From Perkinsus olseni (taxonomy: Eukaryota; Perkinsozoa; Perkinsida): a DNA stretch of 26,200 bases. Both the position numbers and the translations under genes were made by a program. Below are positions 1 through 23,100 of this stretch, in pieces. The stretch's first letter is position 1; each line of letters opens with the position of its first letter. Location: contig JABANN010000487.1 of the NCBI GenBank assembly GCA_013115125.1, forward strand, positions 1-26,200, given 5' to 3'. The notes beneath the pieces are model-generated. The model was given only the letters and a program-made list of their open reading frames with translations, had not been told where the DNA came from and did no database searches.

Positions 1-277
1 AAGTTAACCCTCAACTTTTGGGGTATTGTGTTATTTATCAATGGTCACGCCTACTGCAAGTTCCTCTGACATGATGATGTCGTTATTCGCCCGGACGCTA
101 GTCGAGGTCCGCAGACTATCGTGAGTCTCGAGGATGTTCGCGATGCCGACCAGTGTGTGGATGGCAGATCGCTGCAGGGCTGGGAGTACATACCTCAGCA
201 TAGAAGCACAACAAATTTTGAGGGAACATAGGCGCTCAACTCTGTGTGCACCATCCAGGATATCTTAGAAGGGAAGT

Positions 278-303
278 GGGCGTTACGTTCGAGTCCAACG
301 CCC
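278..303 (+). repeat. stem-loop with a tRNA T-arm-like loop
   Basis: GGGCGTT at 278-284 pairs with AACGCCC at 297-303 around a 12-nt loop holding CGTTCGAGTCC, one base off the B-box consensus. No A box is apparent. It overlaps the palindrome at 299-321. Confidence 0.4.
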
Positions 304-321
304 TTAGGAGTCCTAAGGGCG
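299..321. repeat. perfect palindrome, 11-bp arms
   Basis: CGCCCTTAGGA and TCCTAAGGGCG flank a single G. There is no T-run after it, and no gene is close enough to assign it as a terminator. Confidence 0.6.
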
Positions 322-786
322 CTGGTCCTAGAGGTCCTAAGTTAGAACCAATGGCGATGTGCTACTAGCTTAACGATAAGCTTTCTGCAGCGTTATTCAG
401 TTAGCCCGAGGGCTGCCACGACCGTAAAGAGAAAATCGTCCAGCCGCAAAAAAGCAAAGGAGTGGTTGATGCCGACGAGCTCGCGGAGACAGCGCGCTCA
501 TGCAACAGCACAGCCATGGAGCCCTCAGCTCAGCAACGCTGGTGAATGGCGTTTGAGAATTCCACTCATCATGTGGTCTCGAGCGGTTAACAGCCGTCAC
601 TTCAACTGGAGTCTGTTTTTTCATTTTCCTGACACGCCAATAGAATCTTAGAGCTTGGAGCTACTAAATTTTGCCCTTTGTGCTGAGAGACGTGGCAGCC
701 ATAACATGTACAGCACGATGTATAAGGAAATCAGCTTCAATCAGATGCTAGTGGATGACTTAATCAGTGTAGTTGAAGATAAAATC

Positions 787-1065
787 TCAGGATTCCACCA
801 ACTCTATACTTTTAGAGTTCCCAAAGCTAGAGCTCAAGATGTATATCGTACTGGGAATCCCAATGGTTAACAGAAGCTCCACTAGAGTACCAGCATCAGC
901 CCGATCGAAGCTTGCCTCTTCTAGTGGATGGTTGCAGTCGGTTCGTCCGTTGCTGAAGAGGGCGGGGTCGGCGATGAGACCGTCAAGCTGGCTCATCAGC
1001 TGCCTGGCCCTGAGAACACTTGGTGGTGGGGAAGCGGCCTTTACTGAGGTCGATGATAGGGACAT
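787..1065 (-). CDS. possible coding exon of an unknown minus-strand gene
   Basis: An open minus-strand frame reads LRARQLMSQLDGLIADPAL then NHPLEEASFDRADAGTLVE. Its composition looks protein-like. An acceptor (CTCAG) precedes its core and a GT donor (GTACTC) follows RADA near 880. I recognise no domain and could not extend it to either side. It may be chance. Confidence 0.25.
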   Translation of the reverse strand: MSLSSTSVKAASPPPSVLRARQLMSQLDGLIADPALFSNGRTDCNHPLEEASFDRADAGTLVELLLTIGIPSTIYILSSSFGNSKSIELVES

Positions 1066-1541
1066 TCCGGAATGTGGATTCTCCTAGCATCAAGCTTGGA
1101 TACCAAAAGATACCCCAGAGGGAACGATGGCATTGGTTCTAAGACTTGATATTTAAGACCCGGACCATCGCCAGCCTGACGAGCAACCGCCGTTTGATGC
1201 AAACCGTCTCAACGCGACAAATTATCGCCGACAATTCCTCAAAATTCATCTCACAATCATCAGCTTGCAGAGTTCAGAATCCACATAAATACTGGGCGGG
1301 CCCGGCAGCTGCTACTTCCCTTTTTGCACCTCCTAGCACTTCATCGTCGCCTCATGCCCTCCAAGATTTCCCTACAAAGATACGATCTTATGCCATATAG
1401 ATGTATTCGTCTCGCGGATCGGATGCGAAATCAGCGTCTCCGGCAAGTGACCAGAATAAGCGTACCGCCCTTCGCACTCAGAAACTCAAGTACGGCGTGC
1501 GACAGAAAAACAGGGGCAATCGTACATCAATATTTTACGTT

Positions 1542-13210
<11,669 letters not shown>

Positions 13211-14559
13211 ATCAACCGAGGTTTGACCTCGTCATTACGGAGAAGGAAAGCACATCAGTTTCGAGCCCAGCACCGTTGGACTGACAGCCGATGTAGACAC
13301 ACTTGTGCATCGGCGGGCCCTCTTAGAGCGGAAAACCCTGGCCGATGCGCACAGGAAAATTACGGTCAAAAACCAGCAGAAGAAAATGCCATTGCGTTAA
13401 ACGAAATTCACCGCCCCAGAAAGTTTACCCAATCTCGTGAAGGACGACATTGCCGAACAATTCGGAACGATCCGCAAATTCCGAAAAGTATGAGTAAATT
13501 TTGACCCTCCCCTCAGATGGCGACCTCAAATCTCTTGACCTCCTTTTCGACACGAAAGACGCGAAAATCAGGATGGGGAGTTACAACTCGGACGAACGAA
13601 CTATCACCGAGCGCGAAGGTAGAATTGTCCACTTCCCGGGAACTTCTAACAGCCTTTTTATTAGCGCCATACTGAAAATTAGACTCTCGCGATCACCGCC
13701 CAGAGAACACTCGCTAGGAGGAGAAATCGTTGAGCTGGGAATAGAACCCATGCCTCTCAATACCGATACCTCTCCCATCCCGGCGTCTATGGGATTTCTG
13801 TGATTACAAACCTTTTAGGGAACTCGATATTTCCCGAAAATTCCGATCTAATTTTTCCCGTAAAAAATTAGAAACTTTTCATCCAATTGTAGTCCAAAAT
13901 TTCGTAATTTTACCAACCGCAATTTCCAGAAAATAAAAATTACCCCCAGTCCCCGCTATCACCTGTTTTATTATCCCGCAGATCTTGCTGTACTCGCCAC
14001 GCTCGTCTGGAGCCACCGGTCCGCCATCTTCCGCAGTCGAGGTCATTGTGCAGAGCAACCCGAAGACATCCTGTTAGGGGGTAATACCGAGAAGCGAGAA
14101 ACACCCGTGCTCCATTCATGCCACATATATCGGGCGCACGCTTATGATGAGACTTCAACGGAAAAATCTCACAAAGGGGACCCTCGGTTGTGTTGATAGG
14201 TCAGTGCGTTGTGAACTCCCGTTGGCAGTTTTCGTCTCCCTAGCCCTTTCATCTGTATGAGTCGGACGCACGGTAAAAACTGTTATGAAAGTTCATCGGA
14301 AAAGAACTCGACAAGTCTTATATCACCACGTGCCAATAAGGGTGGTACTCACACTAGCAGCACTGATAAATGTCTATTGATATCTAGATACCTGTACGAT
14401 AGCGATATTCTTCTTCTTCGTGGGCGGCTTCCCTTCGACCAGCAGAGCGCAGCAGCGGGCTGAGTCACGAGCCCTGGGAGAAACCGTTAGACAGTACGTT
14501 ACAGCACAGAGAGCGCGGTAAGTTGGAGGCCCACCCAGAGGTCTCCCAGATGCCAGCAA

Positions 14560-14838
14560 ATGGCGATTAGAGCTGGGCAACCGTACTGGGGTCGAGGGAA
14601 GTACGGTACGGAGTACGTTTCAGACTGTCAACCTAATACGGCTACGGAGAACTAGTACGTATTAAATATATTAAACAACGCATACGTGCATTGAATTACG
14701 CCGTACTTCAAGTACGGCGTACTAGTACGGTACTTGGGAACCGCTGCGACGGGTAGTTCGGTTACGGAGCCGTACTCGTACCCGTACCGTATGCCGTACT
14801 AGACCGTACCCGTACTGTCGCCCATCTCTAATGGCGAT
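14560..14838. repeat. target-site duplication pair ATGGCGAT
   Basis: Identical 8-bp copies at 14560-14567 and 14831-14838 bound the MITE. Confidence 0.9.
14568..14830. mobile_element. hAT-type MITE with 8-bp target duplication
   Basis: The element starts TAGAGCTGGGCAACCGTACT and its other end, reversed, is TAGAGATGGGCGACAGTACG, imperfect terminal inverted repeats of the hAT superfamily kind. The flanks 14560-14567 and 14831-14838 are both ATGGCGAT, an exact 8-bp target duplication as hAT transposases make. The 263-bp interior has no coding capacity and is packed with TACGG/CCGTA motifs in both orientations. It must have been moved by a transposase encoded elsewhere. The exact duplication argues for a fairly recent insertion. 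Confidence 0.9.
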
Positions 14839-15670
14839 ACTGAAATTATAGTTATTTATATGAAGTAAGACGTTGCACATTTATTTGCGCTGAATTTTTC
14901 TGACGACGAGATCCCAACAACCTTCAGATCATCACTGCACCTCAAGGCGAGGAAATTGGATCCATCATGTCCTTCCAAGAGAAGGAACCAAAACAAGTTT
15001 AACGGCAATCACCATTGGCCTTATTTTAATCGGAAACTGGAAAGTGTTGGAATAATGCCTGGACGTTCACACCCGCAAGAAGGACCCCCTTAAGCACTCG
15101 GAGGGATTTCGAGACCGCCCCAGACACCCCAACCACCATTGGCACTGTCTTATGGAAAAGCCCGGATACAGTAAAGGAAACTCTATGCGTAAGTCTTATT
15201 GATATACGTATTTGTTATTGTACTCAGAGGTGACAATATATATGATATTATTATCATTATTCTCGTATTTGTTGCAATGATAATAGTAGATCAAAATTTA
15301 CGTTATTCCTAATAATATTCCTAGTCCAAGATACAGGGGTAAACCCGTATTTTCTTGTCTATCTTCTTGTCTCGAGAGGATCAGAAAATTTCCGGATTTC
15401 TGTTAATTATTGACAGCACATCAAGATAGAAAAAGTTTCGTCGGGAAATTTTATTCTCAATCTTACTGAGATCGATCTGCGTGAACTCCACCCTTGCAAA
15501 GCAACCGAAACCGCAAAAATGAAATAGTTACTATCACTTTATAATCTACAAAGATAAACTAGAAAGTATGAGTAAGGGCATGGTGAACCAATTCACGAGT
15601 ACTTCAATAGGTGACCGAGGGCAGCGCGGTTTATTGCGCTGTACGAAAGTACGGTTTGAAAAATGGAGGG

Positions 15671-15692
15671 CCTGGGGTTCGAACCGGCGACC
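15671..15692. repeat. tRNA T-arm-like sequence, same core as a SNF2 intron
   Basis: CCTGGGGTTCGAACCGGCGA followed by CCT nearly matches the plus strand at 8120-8142 (CTGGGGTTCGAACCCGCGA then CCT). On the minus strand it is an exact B box. TAGC lies just upstream of it on that strand. This copy is not in a recognised intron. Confidence 0.5.
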
Positions 15693-15944
15693 TCAAAAGC
15701 TACACAACACTTCAACTCGGTATTGAACTGCGAAAGTCGTCTACGACGGTTCTTGAGATGCAGCCGAAGTGGCAGTATCAGTACGTAATATGAACTAGCA
15801 ACTTGTTGTCTTAAAATTGCGTACGACTGTGCGTCTGCGTGCTAATGTACGCAGACACACAGGGAGGGAGTAGGAGGACCCCTCCAACGCATTACGTTGT
15901 GTTGAATAGAATAGTGCGTAGAAAAGTATAACAAAGGAACGGTT

Positions 15945-16351
15945 GTGCTAGGGAGCACAACTAGGCTCCTACAACATCTCCTCACTAACGAGAAGCATGT
16001 GGTGCGAAACTCTACGCCATCAACGCTGGGAGTCAATCAAGATGTATTAGTTAATGAAGAGCTGTTAGGCGGAACGACTCTACAGTTCCGCGCGTCGAGC
16101 TCAATCCTGAGATGCTCAGGAGAGGTATCACCAATATCCCTCCTTCTACGTTGGAAAATCAGAGTAGAACGCGTCCTGTGCATAGCGAGAGTGAATCACC
16201 TCTAGAATTGTTTCTAATCATACCGATAGACTCGTTGTCGTGTAGAACAACCTTCGTGTTGGTACCAGACAAATTCGAGGGAGAAAGTATTCAACGCTTG
16301 CTGGTTGCCACCCAAATAGAAAACACAACAAGTCTCTCGAGATTCATGTAA
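15945..16351 (+). other. open frames of unknown origin
   Basis: Two overlapping plus-strand frames look protein-like: HVVRNSTPSTLGVNQDVL in one and RVELNPEMLRRGITNIPPST to SLSRFM in the other. No domain is recognised and no splice pair clearly joins them. They could be remains of a gene or of a mobile element. Confidence 0.25.
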
Positions 16352-16512
16352 GTAATGAAGATTACTTCATACTTTCATATCAGTACTCCGTCGACTTGAA
16401 CTACTCTCACTGAGAGAGATCATCACCAGCAGATTATAAAGAAATAACTCCTTGTTTACTGGAGCTTTGCATGCAATTATATAAAGTCAGTTAAATGACC
16501 GCTGAGGGCAGA

Positions 16513-18462
16513 TCACAGGATGGACAAATCAGACGTTCGCAGTTTCCTCATCTTCTCAGGTTTCACCAGCGAGGGGAGGCGTAGCGTCGGCAGGACGAAG
16601 CCGCGGGTACGGTAAAAGCGCCACCTGCGGAAGGACAAATCACTCCATGCTATCAAGAGACCCTCTCACAGGAAGAAGCATGCAACGGCGATGATGATGA
16701 CCACCAGGAGGATTGCGATCACAAGACCGCCGCTGCCGCCTGACCCGCCATCGCTAGAGGCCAACTCTCCCTGATGCACCAAATCATCACGAGAGAGTTG
16801 TGATGAGAAACTGCGATGCTTACCATGCTGTCATCTCCCTCGGGAACGGACGATATGAGAGCACTGCAAGGACTGAGATGAAGGAAACATCCAAAGAACG
16901 ACGACCGAATCGCCTCTCCTACGCAGAGCCAACCGTCTCCCAGCCGTCGTCGCACACGCAGTCCTCGTCAGCAGGAGACCAAACACCGTGCTCACCGCAA
17001 TCACCAATACCTGACAAGTGAATTCACAGCAAACGCCTCCAGGAATCCTTACTGGGAGAACCCGTCGGAACTCCGATTCTTGGATCCCCATTCTCAACGG
17101 TGTACTCAACCGGCGTGTCACCGGGACCGGACGAGCTTGTCGTAGATTCACTGGCCCCGAGACCCGTAGTAGACTCGGTCGTTGCAGGCGTCATAGTCGT
17201 GAAGGCTGTCGCTTCGGACGTAGAAGGAGCCTCAGAAAACAGCGGCGTCGTTGGTGATGGGCATATGCATTGGCTTCCTCTCCCGGCGCTTGCCACAGCG
17301 GTAGTAGTGGACGTGCTAATAGTAGTTGTAACCAAGTCAGTAGTTGACGTCGGTTCGGTAGCCGCAACAGTGGTGGTCCGAACAGATCTAATGTAAGCAG
17401 TCGTTGTAGTCGACGTGGTGGTTGTAGTAGTGGTCGTTGTCGTAGTAGACGTTGTCGTCGTTGTGGTGGTAGTAGTTGTTGTTGTGGGATACCTCAAGTC
17501 CATCCACTCCTCGTAAGACACTTGACGAGGCGTGATGATGACCGTCTCTTCTGGACAAGCCCTAAGACACATCACTAAGACAGTCCACATAACAATCAAC
17601 TACTCTACCTCATCTTTAGAGACGTATCATGCGGAGAAGTCCGGTAAAACCCTGGCAGGCACCAGCAGGTTTGGTAGTCAGCGTACCAATTGTAAGTGCA
17701 CCAGGACGGCGGGCTCTCATCAGGGTACCCTAGAATGCCCAAATCTTATCCACTTTGAATGAACTTGCCGTACATTTAGCGGTATGATGGGCGCCGCCAT
17801 CAGCTGGGCAGTCGTCGTCCAAGGAAGGCCCATGAGGAGGGAGCAAGACCGACTCCGGCGTCTTCTCGTAACACCTGAGGGCGGCATGCAAAATTTATCG
17901 GCGCCGCGGACGCTACAGCCAATCTCGATTCTTTCTGCCATGGTCGTTGCCCTTGTCATTAGGATCGAGAATGCAACCTGAAAAACCCCATGGGCTCACA
18001 CGCTATCAAACAGATTTTTTCTTACTGTATTTCGAGGGAGCGTCTTTATAGCCCTTGGCATCTTGCTGCTTCTCATGCAAACGAACACAAAACCTGAAAA
18101 TGCAAAAACTCTCGGCCACCGCGCCGGCACGGAAAATGACACCGAATTTGCCTTACTCTTTGATCTCCTTCTGCCGAGAGCCGTAAACGACGGCATCTTC
18201 CCATTTGCCAGAGCACTTGAACTTCCCAGGCTTCTCAAAACGACCTCTTCCATTTGCGTAGACATCCCACTTGAAGCCTTTGAGCACGGTGAGAATCTTA
18301 ACTCGCCCTGAAAACAATCACCATCACCGCGGGGTCGACGCAAGATCTGCCGAGAGCATAATACTTACAGGCGCTCCTGTTGTCCTTGGGTAACTTCGTT
18401 CCGGTCGCCATCAACGGCGACAGCACTAGCACGGCTGAAAGAGTAGAAGAGAGAAGATGCAT
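16513..18462 (-). CDS. mucin-like type I membrane protein with EGF-like module
   Basis: A predicted cell-surface protein of about 466 residues. Exons: 18369-18462, 18157-18307, 18026-18093, 17917-17977, 17774-17874, 17624-17729, 17053-17561, 16934-17010, 16852-16872 (tentative), 16670-16770, 16513-16624. All junctions except those of the small exon keep phase with GT-AG ends. It starts with a signal peptide (MHLLSSTLSAVLVLSPLMA). An ectodomain with paired cysteines follows (GFKWDVYANGRGRF, RDWLCYEKTPES, SWCTYNWYADYQTCWC), then a Thr/Ser tract of about 29 residues near residue 220 that is a strong O-glycosylation candidate. Next is an EGF-like segment (CGEHGVWS...CVCDDGW...C), a Gly/Ser stalk, a TM helix (GLVIAILLVVIIIAVACFF) and a basic 36-residue tail ending in SDLSIL. 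The layout resembles surface or adhesion proteins of parasitic protists, but I recognise no named family. The start is chosen because the signal peptide follows directly. Confidence 0.82.
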
Positions 18463-18629
18463 AGCTTGACAGACGAAGCAAATCAACTGCCGCGGAATAA
18501 GAAAAAGAACCTTGAAAATACAGAGCACTTCGAGAACGCAGAGCGAGAACAGGACTGGGACTGATGTACACGAAGTAACAAGCTAACTCATGTGGAGTTT
18601 GATGGTTGATCGGATACAAGCCCGAGGCT

Positions 18630-18705
18630 GGGCGTTTCTGAAGGACCGTTTTGAAACGAAACGAAACGAAACGGTCGAGTAGGAAACGGCTTCTCCGAAA
18701 CGCCC
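18630..18705. repeat. inverted repeat around a GAAAC microsatellite
   Basis: GGGCGTTTC (18630-18638) and GAAACGCCC (18697-18705) pair; inside, GACCGTTT pairs with AAACGGTC across GAAAC units. It lies about 170 bp upstream of the mucin-like gene's start codon. It may be a regulatory site or a small hAT-like MITE remnant, but no target duplication is seen. Confidence 0.55.
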
Positions 18706-19133
18706 GGGAGCGGAACTCAAATCTGTCTTGAGATTGCCCTACTCTGTACCTGATCGTACTTGCTCATAGAGAGTACTCTCTCACCGTGAAAGTTTCTCCC
18801 TAGTTTCGAGACTCATTGGTGCTAGTCTGACTAAGTCGGTTCTCGGCGTTGGACGTGAAACTCGCACACACGCAGCGGCACTCGAGTAGTGTGTCGTGGT
18901 ATTGCACAGCAACCAACCAACTTTACACGTATTATCCGCTCAGTCGAGTTCGCCACTCGCGTATCTATTCTCGCGTGAAGACACTGAGGGAGGCTGCGAA
19001 AAAGAACTTCAGTGAAGCCGCGGAGACACTTCACGTTGGAAGAACACTAGGGTGCTACTGCTCTCGGACAAGCCACTGCAATCATAGTTTCTAGCCTGTA
19101 ATTGCACTTGTGTCTACTACGCACTTACCAGCC

Positions 19134-19164
19134 GCAATAACGAAACAGCCTGTTTCGTTATTGC
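19134..19164. repeat. perfect palindrome, 15-bp arms
   Basis: GCAATAACGAAACAG and CTGTTTCGTTATTGC flank one C. The CCTGTTTC core recurs in the hairpin at 19193-19229. Confidence 0.75.
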
Positions 19165-19192
19165 CCCTCGTAGATGACCTGATCTTCAACAG

Positions 19193-19229
19193 GTCTTCAC
19201 GGACCTGTTTCAAACAGGGTGGTGAAGAC
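19193..19229. repeat. interrupted hairpin
   Basis: GTCTTCAC pairs with GTGAAGAC, and inside it CCTGTTT pairs with AAACAGG around a single C. It is 28 bp from the palindrome at 19134-19164. Confidence 0.65.
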
Positions 19230-20115
19230 AGTCTTCTATCCATGCCGCCGAACAGACACTCACGCGGGTAATTCCGACATTACTCGTTCACGCACCGCTA
19301 CTGCTTTTTTATGGCGGGATCGACGTAGTAAGAAATTAACAGCAATCTAAGTTCGTCTCACAGACTAAGAATAGCTTTATCTGCTATACTCATCGACGGC
19401 AACTGGTTAAACGCAACAGCCGATTTCTGGCAAAGTAGGGATTTGGTAAGCACCGCCCACTCTCCCGTATCAAACCATCGTCGGCATGGACAGAATAGTT
19501 AACTTCATGATAATAAACAACTCACATGAAATGGTAAAGAGCCCCAGTGACCGACAACTCATGCGATGGGCGCACGCTGTGCTATTACAGTCGACCGACG
19601 TCATCTCATTCCCCACCTTCTCACTAACACAGTCACGACGTAGACGTAGAGTGGCGCCACCCATCAGCTGATCCCGAAACTCTACGCGACATCTCAACCG
19701 AAGATGCCAATGGCCAGGGGGTTCCATCACGCACACGCTAAAGCGTCTCCAACCCAAAAATCTGGTCGCTTGCTATGTGACCGCACTGTGCTTAGTTGGG
19801 TACAAGTCCTTGTTCACGTTTTCTGCACTGCGGGCGACAGAAGAAGAGTTTAACTGGACTCCTCCGTCGTTAGCTACGACATTCGAAGCGTTCGAAAATA
19901 GCATAGCCGCGCACATTGCGGGCAACTAACCAACGGGATCAATCCTTTCTCGTTTTAAGGGGAGCACTTCCCCCAGGCGACAGCACGCCCACGACGCATC
20001 AGACTGAAGGTGATTGAGACACTTGCATTTTCTCTATTAAAGGCCGCTCAGGTATGGCACTGTTTCGGCTCTAGCGAGAGGGTAATAGCTGTGTAGCATC
20101 ATCATAGTCCTCTCC

Positions 20116-23100
20116 CTACTCCACTCCGTCGAATTGTTTACGGACCGCAAAAGAGTATGGCATCTTCTGAGAGCGTTGAAAAGCAAACACCCGCAGCGCT
20201 TCGACCGACGGAGTCCGTTCAGATCGTGACCCCCCAACACTGAGTAAGTTGACAGCGGTGCAACAGACGATTTCGATCTCGCAGAGCCCAGTTGGGTAAC
20301 GCGACTCGGCAAGTAGGGAAGCCAGCGCACTTCTTCTGAGCGGGCGCCGCTTCGTTCCATTCAAACGTATCATTCAGCCGATAGCTCTTTCGCCGCATCG
20401 TATCATTGCATGACGAAACAGAAGCATTCGCGTTACCCTGGCTTAGAAACAGACCAGGCTACGACCGACAAATGCGCGACCATCGCACTCGATTTGACAA
20501 TAGGATAAGGATCAGAGGTCGATCCCGAATCTCCCAACTCAAGGACCAGGTTTTCCGGACGAGAAGCCATAACATGTCGATTCAATCAGCAATATCTTTG
20601 GCCTGATCGAGCAGCGCACCGGAGTTACAAAGAAAAGGGCTTCCCTCTCGACGGGCGTCAATTAAAAACAACAAACCTTCGACGAGTACAGAGAAGCCCG
20701 TATCGACACGTTACCAATGGCCTCACCTGAGCGGGCGGGAACAGTAGACCAGGATTCGACCGGCAAACTCTGATCAAGTCCTGGAGCTGGATACGCTCTT
20801 CTTGCGTCGCCTTCGGGCCTGCTGCTGCGAGTACCGCGCGAACTCGACGATTCAAGTTTGACTTTCTCGAACCTGCCGGAGCGAAACGCGGCCAGGGCTC
20901 TTCTTGAATCGGCCATGCTAGACCGAATTCTCTGAAGAAAGTCAAACGAAGAAAAGAACGGAGTCCAACAGAGTGAAGAAGGTCGTCCAATGTCTCAAGA
21001 AATAGATAGAACATAAAATTCGCAATCACAAGAAGAAAGAATTCCTCCCGGAAAGGCTGGTCACGATTTCTCAAAACCTCCGTTCGTGTCAGCTAACAAC
21101 CTATCATCAAGAGTGATCGCTTCTCAGTGACCCAAGCGAATTGACCTCTACAGCCCGTGCGATGGCCAACTTCGCAAAGCGGAGTCACTATTACGATGTA
21201 CTCGAACCTGCTGTTTTTGCTGTCGCAACAAACTAGCTGAGGGCATGGATCTGACAGCTTACCGTGTGAGCACGCGAGATTAGCGCGGATTATCTTCTCC
21301 AGTTCTTCCTTGCCAATGGAACCGGATGCATCCTCATCGAAGAGCATGAAAGCAAACCTCATCCGTTCGATCCTGAGCGGCAAAACGATTTTCCCAGAAT
21401 CCTTTATTCTTAATAATTGAGCCGTGAGAAAGGTTCTTTCTTTGACTTCGAGCCGCATCTCAGACCGAAGGGTGAGGGAAGTGTTCCGTAGCGCCATCGG
21501 CTGCGGAGCTAGTGGGCGATACTGTGTGAACTATGCCATATGAGCTTTGAACTCTCTGTATACGCGAGCCAGTAGGAGGCTTAGTACGCTGAGGCGTTCG
21601 TAGTAGCTAAGTTCCGTCGTGTATTCCCAAGTTCCTCTCTGAACTAGGTGGCTGTTCTGTCATCACCACTATATGTCATGTCCCTGGTCACGAAATGGCG
21701 TCAAGATTGGCGGCGAGGTGTGTAGATCTTGGGTTCTTCAACGACCTCAGGCTCACTTGCGTTTGTCATTACGCACCTTGGTTTGTAGAAGACAGTTCCT
21801 GTCAGAAGCCGACCTAACTGCTTTGGGTGGCGAAGCATTGAAAGCTAACATTGGAGATGCACCCGTTAATCGCGGGATGGCTTTAAACGCGATATGATAA
21901 TCGCGGAAACCTTGATGTGGCAATCGACTTTGCAATCAATGTTGAAAAAATTTTTTGGGGACAACCACACGCGGCTTTCGGGGTTTACCTTTTTTCTCGC
22001 GATTTTCCGCGAAGTGAAATTCGAGATGTGGTTTTTCGCTAGCGTTTTCCACTACGCCGGCGCATCCCCATTGCAGCATACACCTGTCTTTCCTGTGCGA
22101 TTCCGAATCCCGACAATTAGACTCTATCACAGTGCTATTGCCTAACAACTTCGCGCGCGTAGTGTAGTAAGCTATCACCTAAGCACTCCCGATAACGGTG
22201 TCGAGTGTTGAAACGTTCACATGCGAGAAGTTGCTCACCCAGTTATGCTCGTGAAGTTGCACATGCCAACCAAAAACTCCCGGACATCCAGCGACCCATT
22301 CTCCTCGTTGTCGAATAATTTGAATATCGCCTCCATCTGGCCACTACCATCACGTTCGAGGATCTGAATTAGATCATCTGATGTAACGATGATGGTATAG
22401 TGACACCATTTTTGCATGTGCCATAGTGGCCTCATTTTTGCATGTGCCATAGTGGCCTAGAAATCTTCACTGAGTCTGAGCTCACGGAAAATTCTCAATC
22501 ATATAGTCCTTCAGTTGCGGTTATTTATCGCAATTTGCGATCGCAAAAATGCGTCACCCGCGTGACACTGCGTCTCGCCATACCTGGCAGAACTGTGCAT
22601 AGTCGATGACGCCCCTCCGGCGTATGTCAACTGCCTTGAAGCGTCTAAATAGACGTTTCACGAAATCGCCCTTCAATTCACCGCCGTTCTGATCTGTGAG
22701 TTCGCGCATCTGATTCGGCAAAAGCGTCAAGGCTGTCGCCCTACCACGACGCGAACCCGACAGCTTACGAAGTCGGCTGTTGACGAGTCGAATCGTTCGC
22801 CCATCTCAATTGAGGTCGCACGCAGATTTCCAAAACTGTGCTCTTGCTCCTCATTGTCCATGCCCGACATCGCTGCCAGCGGCATAGGGTCTTCCTTCGT
22901 GAGTTTCCCGACAAAGGTGGGTTGCCGCTGAACCCGGCCAGACTTCTTCGATTTGCCGCCCTTGTTCGCTGTGTCATTCTGAACAAGCTCGTCCTGCGAT
23001 CAACACTAATGGTGAAATGTAATTCGCATAATGTTGTCTGCCCCGCCATGACGAGCGGAGCTCACGGTTAACCGAGTCGGGCGAAACCTCGAAGTCACAG

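Larger units (their letters stand above)
1..1541. other. no secure gene; downstream flank of the SNF2 gene
   Basis: No open frame here has clear family features. The SNF2 gene ends at its right edge. I see a palindrome at 299-321, a stem-loop at 278-303 with a T-arm-like loop, and a possible minus-strand exon at 880-1065. Two copies of AAGATAC lie at 1107 and 1377. The rest shows nothing I can name. Confidence 0.6.
13211..16512. other. intergenic stretch, no secure gene
   Basis: Between the SNF2 start and the 3' end of the mucin-like gene I find one MITE (14568-14830), a B-box-like GGTTCTATTCC on the minus strand near 13745, a T-arm-like sequence at 15671-15692, an AT-rich part at 15180-15320, and open frames at 15945-16351. 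Part of the left side could be the promoter or 5' exon of the SNF2 gene. Confidence 0.55.
18463..20115. other. intergenic stretch with several hairpins, no gene seen
   Basis: The upstream region of the mucin-like gene. It holds the GAAAC repeat hairpin at 18630-18705, two hairpins at 19134-19229 and otherwise nothing I can assign. If the last EF-hand exon is wrong, the 3' part of that gene may extend into it. Confidence 0.55.

Noticed and set aside
17100-17396. Plus-strand protein opposite the Thr-rich exon (Val-rich frame)
   Set aside because: It is the complement of the Thr/Ser repeat, lacks splice support, and the minus strand is phase-consistent over many exons.
18009-18093. Stand-alone 110-residue secreted protein ending at 18006
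   Set aside because: It is readable, but a GTAAGA donor before the stop and a TTTTTCAG acceptor continue the frame into the Cys-rich exons, giving one longer membrane protein.
21373-22238. A separate gene inside the EF-hand intron
   Set aside because: Only short frames occur on both strands and the flanking exons join in phase.
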